Shown here piece after piece: positions 36,706 to 48,118 of a stretch of DNA of 64,000 nt (the stretch's first letter is position 1; the number at the start of each line of letters is the position of its first letter). A program made the translations under genes and the position numbers. The notes beneath the pieces were generated by a model, which made no database searches, had not been told where the DNA came from, and saw nothing but the letters and a program-made list of their open reading frames with translations. Origin of the DNA: Candidatus Laterigemmans baculatus (GTDB lineage Bacteria; Planctomycetota; Planctomycetia; Pirellulales; Pirellulaceae); contig NZ_WRPR01000024.1 of NCBI RefSeq assembly GCF_010367455.1, positions 1-64,000 on the forward strand, written 5' to 3'.

Positions 36706-37617
36706 ATGTCGTCTGTTTCGTTTAGTGACCGCTTGGCGGAAAAAGTGCGCAGTTGCCGCTCGCCGGTCTGCGTGGGGCTCGATCCGCGGCTCGGGAGCTT
36801 GCCGGCCGGGCTGCGGCCTCCGCAAAACGCTTCCCCCGCTGCGGTCGCCGAGGCGTTTGGGACTTTTTGCCGCGGAATCATCGACTGCGTCGCTCCGCTG
36901 GTCCCGGTCGTCAAACCGCAGGCCGCTTTTTTTGAACAGCTTGGGCCGGCCGGAATGGTCGTGCTCGGCGAGATCGTCCGCCACGCGGTCGACCAGGGGC
37001 TGCTGGTCGTGATGGATGGCAAGCGCAACGACATCGGCAGCACCGCCGAAGCCTACGCCGACGCCTATCTCGGCCGCGGCGAACGGAGCCCGTGGGGGAG
37101 CGACGCGCTGACCGTCAGTCCCTATCTCGGCGAAGACAGTCTGCAGCCCTTCATCGAACAGTGCGACGCTCGGGATGCGGGTCTTTTTGTGCTGGTCAAA
37201 ACCTCCAACCCGGGCGGCGGCTGGCTGCAGGATCGCGTGACCGACGGCGTGGCGGTCTACGAGCACGTGGCCGATTTGGTGACGGCCCAGAACGCCAGCC
37301 GCGTGGGCTCCTCGGGCTATGGTCCGGTTGGGGCGGTCGTCGGAGCGACCTACCCCGAGCAGCTGGCCGAACTCCGCGAGCGAATGCCGACCGCCTGGAT
37401 CTTGATCCCTGGCTTCGGAGCCCAAGGGGGCGGAGCCGACGACGTTCGCGGAGGCTTTGACGCTCAAGGGCTGGGGGCGATCGTCAATAGCTCGCGGCAC
37501 ATCATCTTCGCCCATGCCCGCCGCGAATTTCAGGACAAGTACGGCGACAGCCGCTGGCAGGAAGCGGTCGAGGCGGCCACGCGGGAGATGAACGCGGCGC
37601 TCGATTTCGTGAAGTGA
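36706..37617 (+). CDS. pyrF: Orotidine 5'-phosphate decarboxylase (type 2)
   Basis: The last step of UMP biosynthesis: decarboxylation of orotidine monophosphate. The active-site signature DGKRNDIGSTA is present (Asp104, Lys106, Asp109), with KPQAAFFEQLGP before and LIPGFGAQGG after, as in the longer bacterial-type OMP decarboxylases; 303 aa is normal for that group. ATG 36706 follows GGAGGTG and is preferred over the open frame to 36586. It is transcribed away from tRNA-Pro and stands alone among pyrimidine genes. Confidence 0.95.
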   Translation: MSSVSFSDRLAEKVRSCRSPVCVGLDPRLGSLPAGLRPPQNASPAAVAEAFGTFCRGIIDCVAPLVPVVKPQAAFFEQLGPAGMVVLGEIVRHAVDQGLLVVMDGKRNDIGSTAEAYADAYLGRGERSPWGSDALTVSPYLGEDSLQPFIEQCDARDAGLFVLVKTSNPGGGWLQDRVTDGVAVYEHVADLVTAQNASRVGSSGYGPVGAVVGATYPEQLAELRERMPTAWILIPGFGAQGGGADDVRGGFDAQGLGAIVNSSRHIIFAHARREFQDKYGDSRWQEAVEAATREMNAALDFVK

Positions 37618-37701
37618 GGCGGGGACAACGGGCGCGGCCAGGTGGAGGAGAGAGTTTGGGGGGGCGGGATGCATTCATTGGCGACACGAGCCGGATTGCG
37701 A

Positions 37702-37783
37702 GAGCCCCCTCACCCCCCGCCCTCTCCCCCACGGCTTGGCTGCGGAGCGGTCGTTCGCGGCCAAGCCGCGGGGGAGAGGGGGC
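37702..37783. repeat. GC-rich palindromic element
   Basis: Arms CCCCCTCACCCCCCGCCCTC plus TCCCCCACGGCTTGGC and their inverse GCCAAGCCGCGGGGGAGAGGGGG, enclosing a short loop. The same blocks open the window at 1-30. It lies between pyrF and the cimA leader and could also terminate pyrF transcription. Confidence 0.75.
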
Positions 37784-37794
37784 CACGGAGGCTC

Positions 37795-37824
37795 TTGACA
37801 GTCTTGGCGGCTGCGTTCTACCCT
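37795..37824 (+). promoter_or_regulatory. Candidate sigma-70 promoter for the cimA leader
   Basis: A perfect TTGACA (-35) at 37795-37800 is followed at an 18-bp spacing by TACCCT at 37819-37824, a weak -10. If used, transcription would start within a few bases of the leader ATG. Spacing and the -10 are uncertain. Confidence 0.4.
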
Positions 37825-37833
37825 TGAGGCACT

Positions 37834-37899
37834 ATGTCAACCGTATCGACTCTGATTTCGATTCTCGTCATTATCAGCGCGGCCGAGGGCCGGGCCTGA
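37834..37899 (+). CDS. Candidate Ile/Leu/Val leader peptide
   Basis: An ATG-started 21-codon ORF (first residues MSTVSTLISILVIIS) preceded by GAGG at a 4-bp spacing. Eight of 21 residues are branched-chain (four Ile, two Leu, two Val), clustered in one run of codons. It ends at TGA 37897-37899, 39 bp before a rho-independent terminator and upstream of cimA. This is the layout of ribosome-mediated attenuation in branched-chain amino-acid operons: stalling at Ile/Val/Leu codons would allow readthrough. No competing antiterminator helix was proven, so the role is inferred. Confidence 0.6.
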   Translation: MSTVSTLISILVIISAAEGRA

Positions 37900-37938
37900 C
37901 GGGGAATCGTCGTTGACATCAATCACCGATTCACATCA

Positions 37939-37972
37939 CCCCCGAGGCGCGGCAGCCTCGGGGGTTTTTTTG
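37939..37972 (+). terminator. Rho-independent terminator / attenuator before cimA
   Basis: A stem CCCCCGAGGC / GCCTCGGGGG with a short loop is followed by seven T. It lies between the leader peptide and cimA. A second CCGAGG inside the leader ORF (37883-37888) could pair with the 3' arm CCTCGG and so compete with the terminator, a possible switch. It could instead simply end transcription arriving from pyrF. Confidence 0.8.
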
Positions 37973-38022
37973 TAACCCGACCGGCCTCCATTTTTTCGCG
38001 TTTGCAGAGAGCAATTCGAGCC

Positions 38023-39720
38023 ATGCGTCCGATCTCCATCTACGATACGACCCTCCGGGACGGAACCCAGGGCGAAGGGGTCAGTCTGTCGTTGCAGGAC
38101 AAGCTGAACATCACCGAGCGGTTGGCGGAGATCGGGATCGATTACGTCGAGGGGGGCTATCCGCTCTCGAATGAGAAGGACGCAGCGTTCTTCCGCGAGA
38201 TTCGCAAACGCTCGCTGGGCGAGACCAAAGTCTGTGCGTTTGGGATGACGCGTCGCCGCGGCGTGCGGCCGGACGACGATCCCGGGATGCGAGCTTTGGT
38301 GGCGGCCGAGACGGCAGTCTGCACGGTCGTCGGCAAGACCTGGGACTACCACGCGACCGAGGTCCTGCGGGTTTCGCTCGAAGAGAATCTGGCGATGATC
38401 GGCGAGAGCGTCGAGTTTCTCCGCCGGCACAGCGAAGTGATCTACGACGCGGAGCACTTCTTTGACGGCTGGAAAGCCAATCCCGAGTACGCCGCCTCGA
38501 CAATTCTGGCCGCCGCGCAAAGCGGAGCGAGCTGGATCGCGCTGTGCGATACCAACGGCGGAACGATGCCCGAAGAGATCACGCGGATCGTCGGCGAAGC
38601 CCGCGAGGCACTCCGGCAAGCGGGAGTGGACGGCGACCGGGTGCGGCTGGGGATCCACTGCCACAACGACTGCGAACTGGCGATCGCCAATTCGCTGGCG
38701 GCGGTCGATGCCGGAGCCGAGATGGTGCAGGGCACGATCAACGGGGTGGGCGAACGCTGTGGCAACGCCGACCTGGTCTCGGTGATGGCCAATTTGCAGC
38801 TGAAAAAGAAGGGTTACCAGGTGCTCGGCGGGCGGAGCCTGGACCATCTGACCGAGCTCAGCCGGTATGTCTACGAAACGGCCAACCTGCAGTGGCGAAA
38901 CAATCAGCCCTTCGTCGGGATGAGCGCGTTCGCTCACAAAGGCGGGATGCACGTGCACGCGATCAACAAGGCGGCCCGCACCTACGAGCACCTCGATCCG
39001 AGCCTGGTTGGCAACGAGCGGCGGATCTTGGTCAGCGAGCTGAGCGGGCGAAGCAACATCGCGGCTCTGACGGAAAAACACAACGTGCAAGCCGATCGCG
39101 AGCTGACCGACCGGATCTTGGCCGAGGTCGTGCGGCTGGAAAATCAGGGGTATCAGTTCGAGTCGGCCGGCGCTTCGTTCGACTTGCTCGTGCGGCGGCT
39201 GGCGGGGACCTACCGGCCGCATTTTGAGACGATCAAGTACCGGGTGGTCGCGGGCGACCGCGACGCGGGAACGCATCTGCCCTTTGCCGAAGCGATCATC
39301 AAGTTATCGGTCGGCGATAGCGTGACGCTCGACGCGGCCGAGGGAAATGGTCCGGTCAATGCGCTCGACGCGGCGCTCCGCCGAGCGCTGCAAGGAGTCT
39401 ATCCGGCGTTGGCGGAAATGTGGCTGGTCGATTACAAGGTCCGGGTCGTCGACTCGGCCGCCGGGACCGCCGCGCAGATCCGCGTCAACATCGACAGCAG
39501 CGATGGACACGATACCTGGGGCACGATCGGCGTCAGCGAGAACATCATCGAAGCCAGCTGGCGGGCGCTGGTCGATGCGGTCGAATACCGGCTGCATAAG
39601 CTCGACGCGGAGGCTGAGGGCGTCGAGGGTCAGGACGCTGGCGAGAACCAAGGCGATACCGGCGGCCCGAGTGCGACGGCGGGTGCCGTGCATCAGAACT
39701 CATCAGCCGCCGGGCGCTAG
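38023..39720 (+). CDS. cimA: (R)-citramalate synthase (CimA)
   Basis: Condenses acetyl-CoA with pyruvate to citramalate, the first step of the threonine-independent route to isoleucine. The signature YDTTLRDGTQGEGVSLS, the metal motif GIHCHNDCELAIAN and the LeuA dimer regulatory domain at the C-terminus (about 400-540) distinguish it as CimA type within the isopropylmalate synthase family. ATG 38023 starts it; the frame extends 7 codons further. The last codons (SSAAGR then stop) are read from the REP-like palindrome at 39702-39776. It is probably controlled by the upstream leader and attenuator. Confidence 0.93.
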   Translation: MRPISIYDTTLRDGTQGEGVSLSLQDKLNITERLAEIGIDYVEGGYPLSNEKDAAFFREIRKRSLGETKVCAFGMTRRRGVRPDDDPGMRALVAAETAVCTVVGKTWDYHATEVLRVSLEENLAMIGESVEFLRRHSEVIYDAEHFFDGWKANPEYAASTILAAAQSGASWIALCDTNGGTMPEEITRIVGEAREALRQAGVDGDRVRLGIHCHNDCELAIANSLAAVDAGAEMVQGTINGVGERCGNADLVSVMANLQLKKKGYQVLGGRSLDHLTELSRYVYETANLQWRNNQPFVGMSAFAHKGGMHVHAINKAARTYEHLDPSLVGNERRILVSELSGRSNIAALTEKHNVQADRELTDRILAEVVRLENQGYQFESAGASFDLLVRRLAGTYRPHFETIKYRVVAGDRDAGTHLPFAEAIIKLSVGDSVTLDAAEGNGPVNALDAALRRALQGVYPALAEMWLVDYKVRVVDSAAGTAAQIRVNIDSSDGHDTWGTIGVSENIIEASWRALVDAVEYRLHKLDAEAEGVEGQDAGENQGDTGGPSATAGAVHQNSSAAGR

Positions 39721-39776
39721 CCCCCGGTTTCCGGAAACTGCAGACAGAACCGGACGCTAGCGCGTGGCGGCTGATA
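39702..39776. repeat. REP-like palindrome overlapping the cimA stop
   Basis: Arms TCAGCCGCCGGGCGCTAGCC and GGACGCTAGCGCGTGGCGGC pair across a TTCCGGAA-containing loop. It is the inverted version of 7869-7943. The element supplies the final codons and the TAG stop of cimA and ends about 65 bp before valS. Confidence 0.8.
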
Positions 39777-39843
39777 AAGCCGACTTTGTCACGACCGTGG
39801 ACACATCACCTTTCCCATACTCACTCTCTGACTTTCGCTTCCG

Positions 39844-42930
<3,087 letters not shown>

Positions 42931-42970
42931 TGCCGCGGCAGGCGAGCCGACGCCCCAGCCGGAGCGGAAC

Positions 42971-43129
42971 AGAATAGCCAGGGGCGTGAGCCCCTGGAAC
43001 CCGGAGTCGATAACGCACGAAAGCCCCAGCGGGGCGATATCGATTCGAACCAGATTGCTCTGCCGCCCCGCTGGGGCTTTTGCTGGTATTTTGGCCTGAG
43101 GTCCAGGGGCTCACGCCCCTGGCTATTCT
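42971..43129. repeat. Nested palindrome between convergent valS and purK
   Basis: Outer arms of 28 bp (42971-42998 and 43102-43129; AGAATAGCCAGGGGCGTGAG and its complement) are perfect. Inner arms AAAGCCCCAGCGGGGCG and its complement (about 43020-43036 and 43064-43080) form a second stem. The right outer arm touches the purK stop. It could be a bidirectional terminator or a mobile palindromic element. Confidence 0.85.
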
Positions 43130-44363
43130 ATGTCGCCGCTACGCGGCTGAGGCTGTCGCGGGCGGCTTGGGCTCTTGCGATCGCTTCTTCCGGGGTGTCG
43201 GCCAGGGCGGTGATGTGCCCCATCTTGCGACCCGCTCTCGCCGAGGCTTTACCGTACAGGTGGAGATGGGCTTCCGGGACGGCAAACACGTTTTCGAATG
43301 CTGGCGGGGTCGGCTGCCAAAGATCGCCGAGCAGATTGACCATCGCCGCCGGGCGGTGCACCGTGGTCGCTCCAAGGGTCAGTCCACAGACCGCCCGGAC
43401 TTGCTGCTCGAATTGGCTCGTCGCCGCCGCCTCGATCGTGAGGTGCCCCGAATTGTGGGGCCGCGGCGCGATTTCATTGATCAGTAGCTGGCCGTCCTGC
43501 GTCTCGAACAGTTCGACGCAGAGCAGGCCCACCAGGCCGAGCGATTCGGCAGCCACCGTGGCGATCCCTTCGGCTGCTTGTTGAATCTGCTGCGAATCTT
43601 CGGCCGGGCAGAGCGAGAGATCCAAGATGTGGTGCTCGTGACGGTTTTCGAACACCGGGTAGACCGCCGTCTCACCACGATAATTGCGGGCGACGATCAC
43701 CGACAATTCGCGTCGATGGGTAATCCACTGCTCGGCCACCAGCGGCTCGCCAGCAAACGCTTGGCAAGCGGCGGCGAGTTCCTCCGGCGTCCGCACCAGT
43801 TGCTGCCCCTTGCCGTCGTAGCCGCTGCGCGCCGTCTTGAGCACGATCGGGAATCCGAACTCCGCGGCGGCTTGCTCGGCATCCTGCTGCGAGTCGACGC
43901 TTCGGAAGGGAGTCACCGGCAGCCCGAAGTCGGCGAGCGTCTGTTTTTCGCGGCGACGGTCTTGGGCGACCTGCAGCACTTCCGCCGAGGGACAGACCGG
44001 GGTCGTTTCGGCGACGCGGCGGACGGTCGAGGTGGGAATGTTCTCCCACTCGAGAGTCACGACATCGCAGAGGGCGGCAAACGCATCGAGCGCCGCAGTG
44101 TCGTCGAAGTCGCCCAGGACAGTTTGATTGGCGGCTTGCGAGGCGGGCGAGTCGGGCTGGCGGTCAAAGACCACCACGCGATAGCCCATCGACTGGGCGA
44201 TCAGCGCGAACATCCGTCCGAGCTGACCGCCGCTGAGCATGCCGATGGTCGCGCCGGGCGGGAACATTTCCGGCGCTGGGCGGTTGGGGCCCGGTGCAGG
44301 CCGATTGGGGCTGCTTTGCTCCAGCACGTTTTCGCCCGTTCGATTCCGCTCCGCACCGCTCAT
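43128..44363 (-). CDS. purK: N5-carboxyaminoimidazole ribonucleotide synthetase
   Basis: An ATP-grasp enzyme that carboxylates aminoimidazole ribonucleotide with bicarbonate in purine synthesis; PurE then rearranges the product. The opening motif [20 protein letters not shown], the ATP-grasp loop [12 protein letters not shown] and [12 protein letters not shown] are classic PurK. The N-terminus has a ~30-residue extension with a repeated PNRPAP motif. The start ATG overlaps the purE stop (ATGA at 44360-44363), so purE and purK are translationally coupled. The stop abuts the nested palindrome. Confidence 0.96.
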   Translation of the reverse strand: MSGAERNRTGENVLEQSSPNRPAPGPNRPAPEMFPPGATIGMLSGGQLGRMFALIAQSMGYRVVVFDRQPDSPASQAANQTVLGDFDDTAALDAFAALCDVVTLEWENIPTSTVRRVAETTPVCPSAEVLQVAQDRRREKQTLADFGLPVTPFRSVDSQQDAEQAAAEFGFPIVLKTARSGYDGKGQQLVRTPEELAAACQAFAGEPLVAEQWITHRRELSVIVARNYRGETAVYPVFENRHEHHILDLSLCPAEDSQQIQQAAEGIATVAAESLGLVGLLCVELFETQDGQLLINEIAPRPHNSGHLTIEAAATSQFEQQVRAVCGLTLGATTVHRPAAMVNLLGDLWQPTPPAFENVFAVPEAHLHLYGKASARAGRKMGHITALADTPEEAIARAQAARDSLSRVAAT

Positions 44364-44998
44364 AGCTCCGCCGACTCCAGCACGCTGGCCGTCTGGTCCT
44401 GGACAAACCTCTCGAGCCGCTCGGCCAGGGACGGATCGTGGAGGGCAAGGATTCGGGCTGCGAGCAGGCCCGCGTTCTTAGCTCCGGAAGTTCCAATTGC
44501 CATCGTCGCCACCGGCACCCCGCCGGGCATCTGACAGATCGAGAGGAGCGAATCGAGTCCCTGCAGAGCCCGGCTTTGGACCGGCACGCCGATCACCGGG
44601 AGGAGCGTCTCGGAGGCGACCATTCCGGGAAGGTGAGCGGCACCGCCGGCTCCGGCAATGATCACCTGAAGTCCTCGGGACTGAGCGGTGGCCGCGTACT
44701 GCATCATCCGCTGGGGCGTGCGATGGGCCGAGACGACTTGTCGCTCGTGGGGAATGCCAAGCGTCTCGAGCGTCTCGCAGGCGTGCCACATCGTCTCCCA
44801 ATCGGAGCGGCTGCCCATAATCACGCCCACGCGGGGCGGGGGGCCAGAGGAACTGCTACCCGGGGAACCGCCACCCGGGGAACCGCCACCCGGGGAACCG
44901 CCACCCGGGGAACCGCCACCCGGGGAACCGCCACCCGGGGAACCGCCACCCGGGGAACCGCCGTCGGGGGAGCCGTGCGGTGCGGGCGGTTCAGACAT
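44360..44998 (-). CDS. purE: N5-carboxyaminoimidazole ribonucleotide mutase
   Basis: The mutase partner of PurK in purine synthesis. The signature [14 protein letters not shown], the [14 protein letters not shown] active-site region and [13 protein letters not shown] are intact, so the core should be functional. Upstream of it is an unusual ~50-residue N-terminal extension, mostly (GGGSP)n, encoded by a 15-bp tandem repeat at 44862-44966. PurE normally starts a few residues before VGVIMGS. ATG 44998 is the only upstream start; an internal initiation nearer the core has no obvious ATG. Confidence 0.95.
   Translation of the reverse strand: MSEPPAPHGSPDGGSPGGGSPGGGSPGGGSPGGGSPGGGSPGGGSPGSSSSGPPPRVGVIMGSRSDWETMWHACETLETLGIPHERQVVSAHRTPQRMMQYAATAQSRGLQVIIAGAGGAAHLPGMVASETLLPVIGVPVQSRALQGLDSLLSICQMPGGVPVATMAIGTSGAKNAGLLAARILALHDPSLAERLERFVQDQTASVLESAEL
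44862..44966 (-). repeat. 15-bp tandem repeat in purE, about seven units
   Basis: About seven near-perfect copies of GGGGAACCGCCACCC (plus-strand reading) encode GGGSP units on the minus strand. The perfection of the units indicates recent expansion, and copy number may vary between strains. Confidence 0.95.
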
Positions 44999-45092
44999 CG
45001 GGAGCCTGCGGGGCGGGCGGAGGGAAAACGAATCGGCGGGCCACGGGGCCTGCTCGATTTTTTAATCCCTCGAGCCAAACGCGTCGAGCCGC

Positions 45093-46193
45093 TTAGCTTT
45101 CGAGCTCCGCCAGTTGCACCTCGGCGGCCATCAGCCGCAATTTGTCGAGGGCTCGTTTTTCGAGTTGGCGGACCCGCTCTTTGGAGACGCCCAGCCGATC
45201 GGCGAGCGACTGCAGGGTGTGGACTTTGGCGTGGGAGCCGAGCGAGAAGCGGGCGCGGATGATGAATTTTTCGCGGCGGTCGAGGTCGCCGAGCATCACG
45301 GCCAGCCGGCTGCGCAGCTCGTGCCAGCGGCGCTCGCTGATCGCCGGTTGCCGCTCCTCGTCGCTGACATCCAGCCCGAGTTCTTGGAAACCGCCGACCA
45401 TTTTGGCCTTCTCTTTTTGCTTCTGCACGACGGTGCGGTAGGCGTTGCGGCGGACGACCTGCGTTGCGTAGGTGCTGAAGCGAAAACCGCGGTCGTAGTC
45501 GAACTTGTCGACCGCTCGCATCAGGGCGATGATCCCATCGCTGAGCAAGTCGTCGAAGACGTTGTTGCGATTGACGAACTTTTTGACGATCGAGAAGACC
45601 AGCCGCATGTTGGCTTCGACCATCCGGTCGCGGTGCCAGTCGGCGAGGGCGAGGCACCGCTCGACGAGCGCCAGCAGGGTGCGGGAGGGACGGGCCGGAT
45701 CGAGTTGGCTGCGGTAGTAGGCCGCCTGGGAGCGGAGGAAATTCATTCGCTGAAACAGCATCCGCTCCTGCTCGGGGCTGAGCAGTTTGGCTTCGCACAG
45801 CCGGCTGAGGTGCGCCGGCAGGTCACTAATTTCGCCTTTGCGCGTCAGCTCGGCACAGGAAGCCGCACTGGGAGCACTCTCGTCGACGTCGAGGCCGATC
45901 GGCTCGTTAAAAATTTCGTCGCCGGCCCCTCCCATCTGGAACAGGGGATTGTTGATGAAGCTGATTTCCTCTCGCAGCAGCGACCGCACGCGCTGGCGAA
46001 GCTGCCGCTCATCGAGCGCCCAGACCGACCGGGCCTGGGCACGCCAAGCCGCGTTCGCTGCGGCTAACTCCGGGTCACGCAACCACGCCGGTTGCTGAAA
46101 TGCGGGTGTGACGTCCGACGCTGCGAAGGTGTCGAAGCCACTGCCCGTCTCAATGCTTGCCCGGGTGGACCGACTCTTGGTCGCTGTCGTCAT
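45093..46193 (-). CDS. Sigma-70 family RNA polymerase sigma factor
   Basis: 366 aa from ATG 46193 (MTTATKSRST). Region 2 is recognisable (VEANMRLVFSIVKKFVNRNN; FDYDRGFRFSTYATQVVRRN), as is the region 4.2 helix-turn-helix (LQSLADRLGVSKERVRQLEK). It binds core polymerase and directs promoter choice. Region 2.3/2.4 reads STYATQVVRRNAYRTV instead of the housekeeping STYATWWIRQAI, so it is an alternative group 2/3 factor rather than the main sigma. The upstream ~125 residues are not conserved. Its regulon is unknown. Confidence 0.92.
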   Translation of the reverse strand: MTTATKSRSTRASIETGSGFDTFAASDVTPAFQQPAWLRDPELAAANAAWRAQARSVWALDERQLRQRVRSLLREEISFINNPLFQMGGAGDEIFNEPIGLDVDESAPSAASCAELTRKGEISDLPAHLSRLCEAKLLSPEQERMLFQRMNFLRSQAAYYRSQLDPARPSRTLLALVERCLALADWHRDRMVEANMRLVFSIVKKFVNRNNVFDDLLSDGIIALMRAVDKFDYDRGFRFSTYATQVVRRNAYRTVVQKQKEKAKMVGGFQELGLDVSDEERQPAISERRWHELRSRLAVMLGDLDRREKFIIRARFSLGSHAKVHTLQSLADRLGVSKERVRQLEKRALDKLRLMAAEVQLAELES

Positions 46194-46685
46194 GAAAAAA
46201 GCCCCGATGTGAACCGGCCGCGAATTGAGAAATGGCGACTCTCGCAAGAACCGCCCGTCTGCCTATTCCCTGCTGCCCTGCGGGGCGGGTGTCGAAGGGG
46301 ACGTCACGCGGAGCAGCGGGTGTGACGCGAGCCGATGCAAGTTCCGAACCAAATGACCCGGTGGAGGGATATCGCGGAAAAGGCAAGCTGAAATTTTGCA
46401 TCCCCCCGCCTGGGTGTGTGCTAAATTGTGCCAGAAGTGGGGAAGTGTGCTGTTCGCAGCGCGCTCAGCTGGTAGCGCAGCGGCCAGACCGAATCTGCTG
46501 AACCAGTGAATCTGGGGAGGATGTGTAGAATGTGTGGTCGCTGAGCGATCTTTGGGGAGGGGGACGCGGGTGTCACCCAACCGCCCGCGTTTTGAGCGTT
46601 GCGGGATTCGCGAGAACCGGACGCTAGCGCGTGGCGGCTGATTCCGACTGCGAGCTCGCAGCGTCGGCTCAGGCGTTCCGCGGCG
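46194..46685. other. Intergenic with one REP-like arm
   Basis: The region upstream of the sigma-factor gene should contain its promoter; no clear elements are identified. A single REP-like arm, CCGGACGCTAGCGCGTGGCG, lies at 46615-46643. Otherwise nothing is recognised. Confidence 0.5.
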
Positions 46686-47900
46686 TCACTCCCAGACTTT
46701 TTCGGAGCCGAGCTGGGCCGAGTAGGTGCCCCGGCCACGGGAGGTCCATTCGCCCCCCGCACCGGCTTGAAACTCCATCAGCATATCGGTCTCGAGCGGC
46801 TCCGCCTCATCGGTCATCAGCCGGACGAAGACCGCCACCGAGTCGCCGCTCGGGCGGGCTTCTTGCCAGAGGATCGGCAGCTGAAGCGAGGGGATGGGGG
46901 TCTGGCGGTAGTGGGCCTCGATCTCCTGGGCCGTAAAGTCCCAGCGTCCGAGCCGGGCCGCTTCGCCGGTCTGGGCTGGATCGAGGACCACGACCGAAAC
47001 GGGCTGTTGAGCGCGAACCGGACGTCCCTCGGCGTCGGCGAGGGTCAGCACCAGGTACAGACCATCCTCGACGTCATCCGAGTCGTGGTGGTGCCGACCG
47101 CTCAGCCCAGCGTGGATCGCGATCGTGGCTGGGGTGGCGGGATACAGCCGCCGCGCCGACTCGGGCGTCGGGATCTGTCCCGGCGGCAGCGTCTGGTCGT
47201 CATCCGGCTCGCCCGGCGGCAAGGGCTCGCCGAGCTCGATCGGGGGCGTCTCGAACTCGCCGGCTCGCGGCGGCAGCGGCTGCACGGGCGGAAGGGAAGG
47301 AGGTGCGGGGAGCTCGCCATCGTCGGGCCGGCCAGCGTCGGGCCGGCCAGCGTCGGGCTGAATCGGGGCCGGGGTGACCGGCTCGCCAAGATCGATCTCG
47401 ATGTCGAGGTCCGAAGGATCGGCGGGGAGCGGGGTGCTTTGGCGAGGCGGCGTGCTGGGAGCGGTGTCCCGCGTTGCTCCTGGATCTCGTGACCCAGCGT
47501 CGCGATCCGGAGCGATGCGGATCTCGAGCTCGTCTGGAGCCGCGTCTTCGGCGGGCAACCGCTCGCTCGCGGCGCGGCCCTGGCGAGCTTCGAGTCGGGC
47601 CAGTTTCTGCCGGAGGACGTGGTTGGAGTAGTCCGCCGCGTGCAGTTTGTCTTCGAGCGTCCGAATTTCACCGGTCAGCTTCTCGACGTACACGTCCTGA
47701 TAAGCCCGACTGCGGCAGCCACCGGCGACAGCGGTCCAAAGCAGGACGAGGCAGAGCAGGACGAGGCAGAGCAGTCGGCGGCTGGTTGACGAATCGGCAG
47801 GCGCTGCGGCAAGCGGCGAGCGGAGCCCTCGCTCGAGAGGTGCGGGAGCAGGACCGGAGGCCGGCCGGGGAAATGCGGTCGAGCCAACCAGCTGGACCAT
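46686..47900 (-). CDS. Putative lipoprotein with proline-rich linker
   Basis: 404 aa. After a leader of about 45 residues a hydrophobic stretch ends in the lipobox AVAGGC (Cys about 62), suggesting outer-membrane or inner-membrane anchoring. A short coiled coil (VEKLTGEIRTLEDKLHAADY) follows, then a long Pro/Asp-rich linker and a C-terminal beta domain (LSGRHHHDSDDVEDGLYLVL; QEIEAHYRQTPIPSLQLPIL). No family is recognised. Two 15-bp tandem repeats lie in it: PDAGR units (about 47325-47355) and LCLVL units (about 47742-47775) in the signal region. The start codon is uncertain. Confidence 0.75.
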   Translation of the reverse strand: MVQLVGSTAFPRPASGPAPAPLERGLRSPLAAAPADSSTSRRLLCLVLLCLVLLWTAVAGGCRSRAYQDVYVEKLTGEIRTLEDKLHAADYSNHVLRQKLARLEARQGRAASERLPAEDAAPDELEIRIAPDRDAGSRDPGATRDTAPSTPPRQSTPLPADPSDLDIEIDLGEPVTPAPIQPDAGRPDAGRPDDGELPAPPSLPPVQPLPPRAGEFETPPIELGEPLPPGEPDDDQTLPPGQIPTPESARRLYPATPATIAIHAGLSGRHHHDSDDVEDGLYLVLTLADAEGRPVRAQQPVSVVVLDPAQTGEAARLGRWDFTAQEIEAHYRQTPIPSLQLPILWQEARPSGDSVAVFVRLMTDEAEPLETDMLMEFQAGAGGEWTSRGRGTYSAQLGSEKVWE

Positions 47901-48118
47901 CAGCGCTCGCGGGGCAGGATTGAAAAAAATCGAAAATCGTCGCCGATTTACTCAAGGGGCTCTCGGTCTAGCAGGAATCGGAATTTGCGGTCAAGCCGAT
48001 CTGACGCCCAGGCTCCGCTCGAAGGGGGGCTGTTTGAGGTACCATCTACGGTGCCAGGCCCACAGGCGTTGGGGCCCGCACTTCGATCCACCATATTCTC
48101 GCTTGGGAGTCTTCAGTC
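47901..48118. other. Divergent intergenic region
   Basis: About 218 bp between divergent lipoprotein and NIPSNAP genes; promoters for both must lie here but none is clear. A stretch at 47925-47995 resembles a short Tat-like reading frame (NRRRFTQGALGLAGIGI) in one frame, too short to call. Confidence 0.35.

Noticed and set aside
44862-44966. Possible CRISPR or direct-repeat array in purE
   Set aside because: Units are contiguous with no spacers and stay in frame with purE; it is a coding minisatellite.
44821-45798. Long minus-strand frame of 325 codons
   Set aside because: It overlaps the sigma factor and purE in another frame, is Arg/Pro-rich and lacks domain signals; a shadow of high-GC coding DNA.
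46194-46247. Upstream start for the sigma factor
   Set aside because: The extra 18 residues (MRESPFLNSRPVHIGAFF) are not sigma-like; the ATG at 46193 is the more natural start.
46440-46515. tRNA-like D-arm (GCTCAGCTGGTAGCGCA)
   Set aside because: No T-arm GTTCGANNC, no matching acceptor stem and no anticodon stem; it does not fold as a tRNA.
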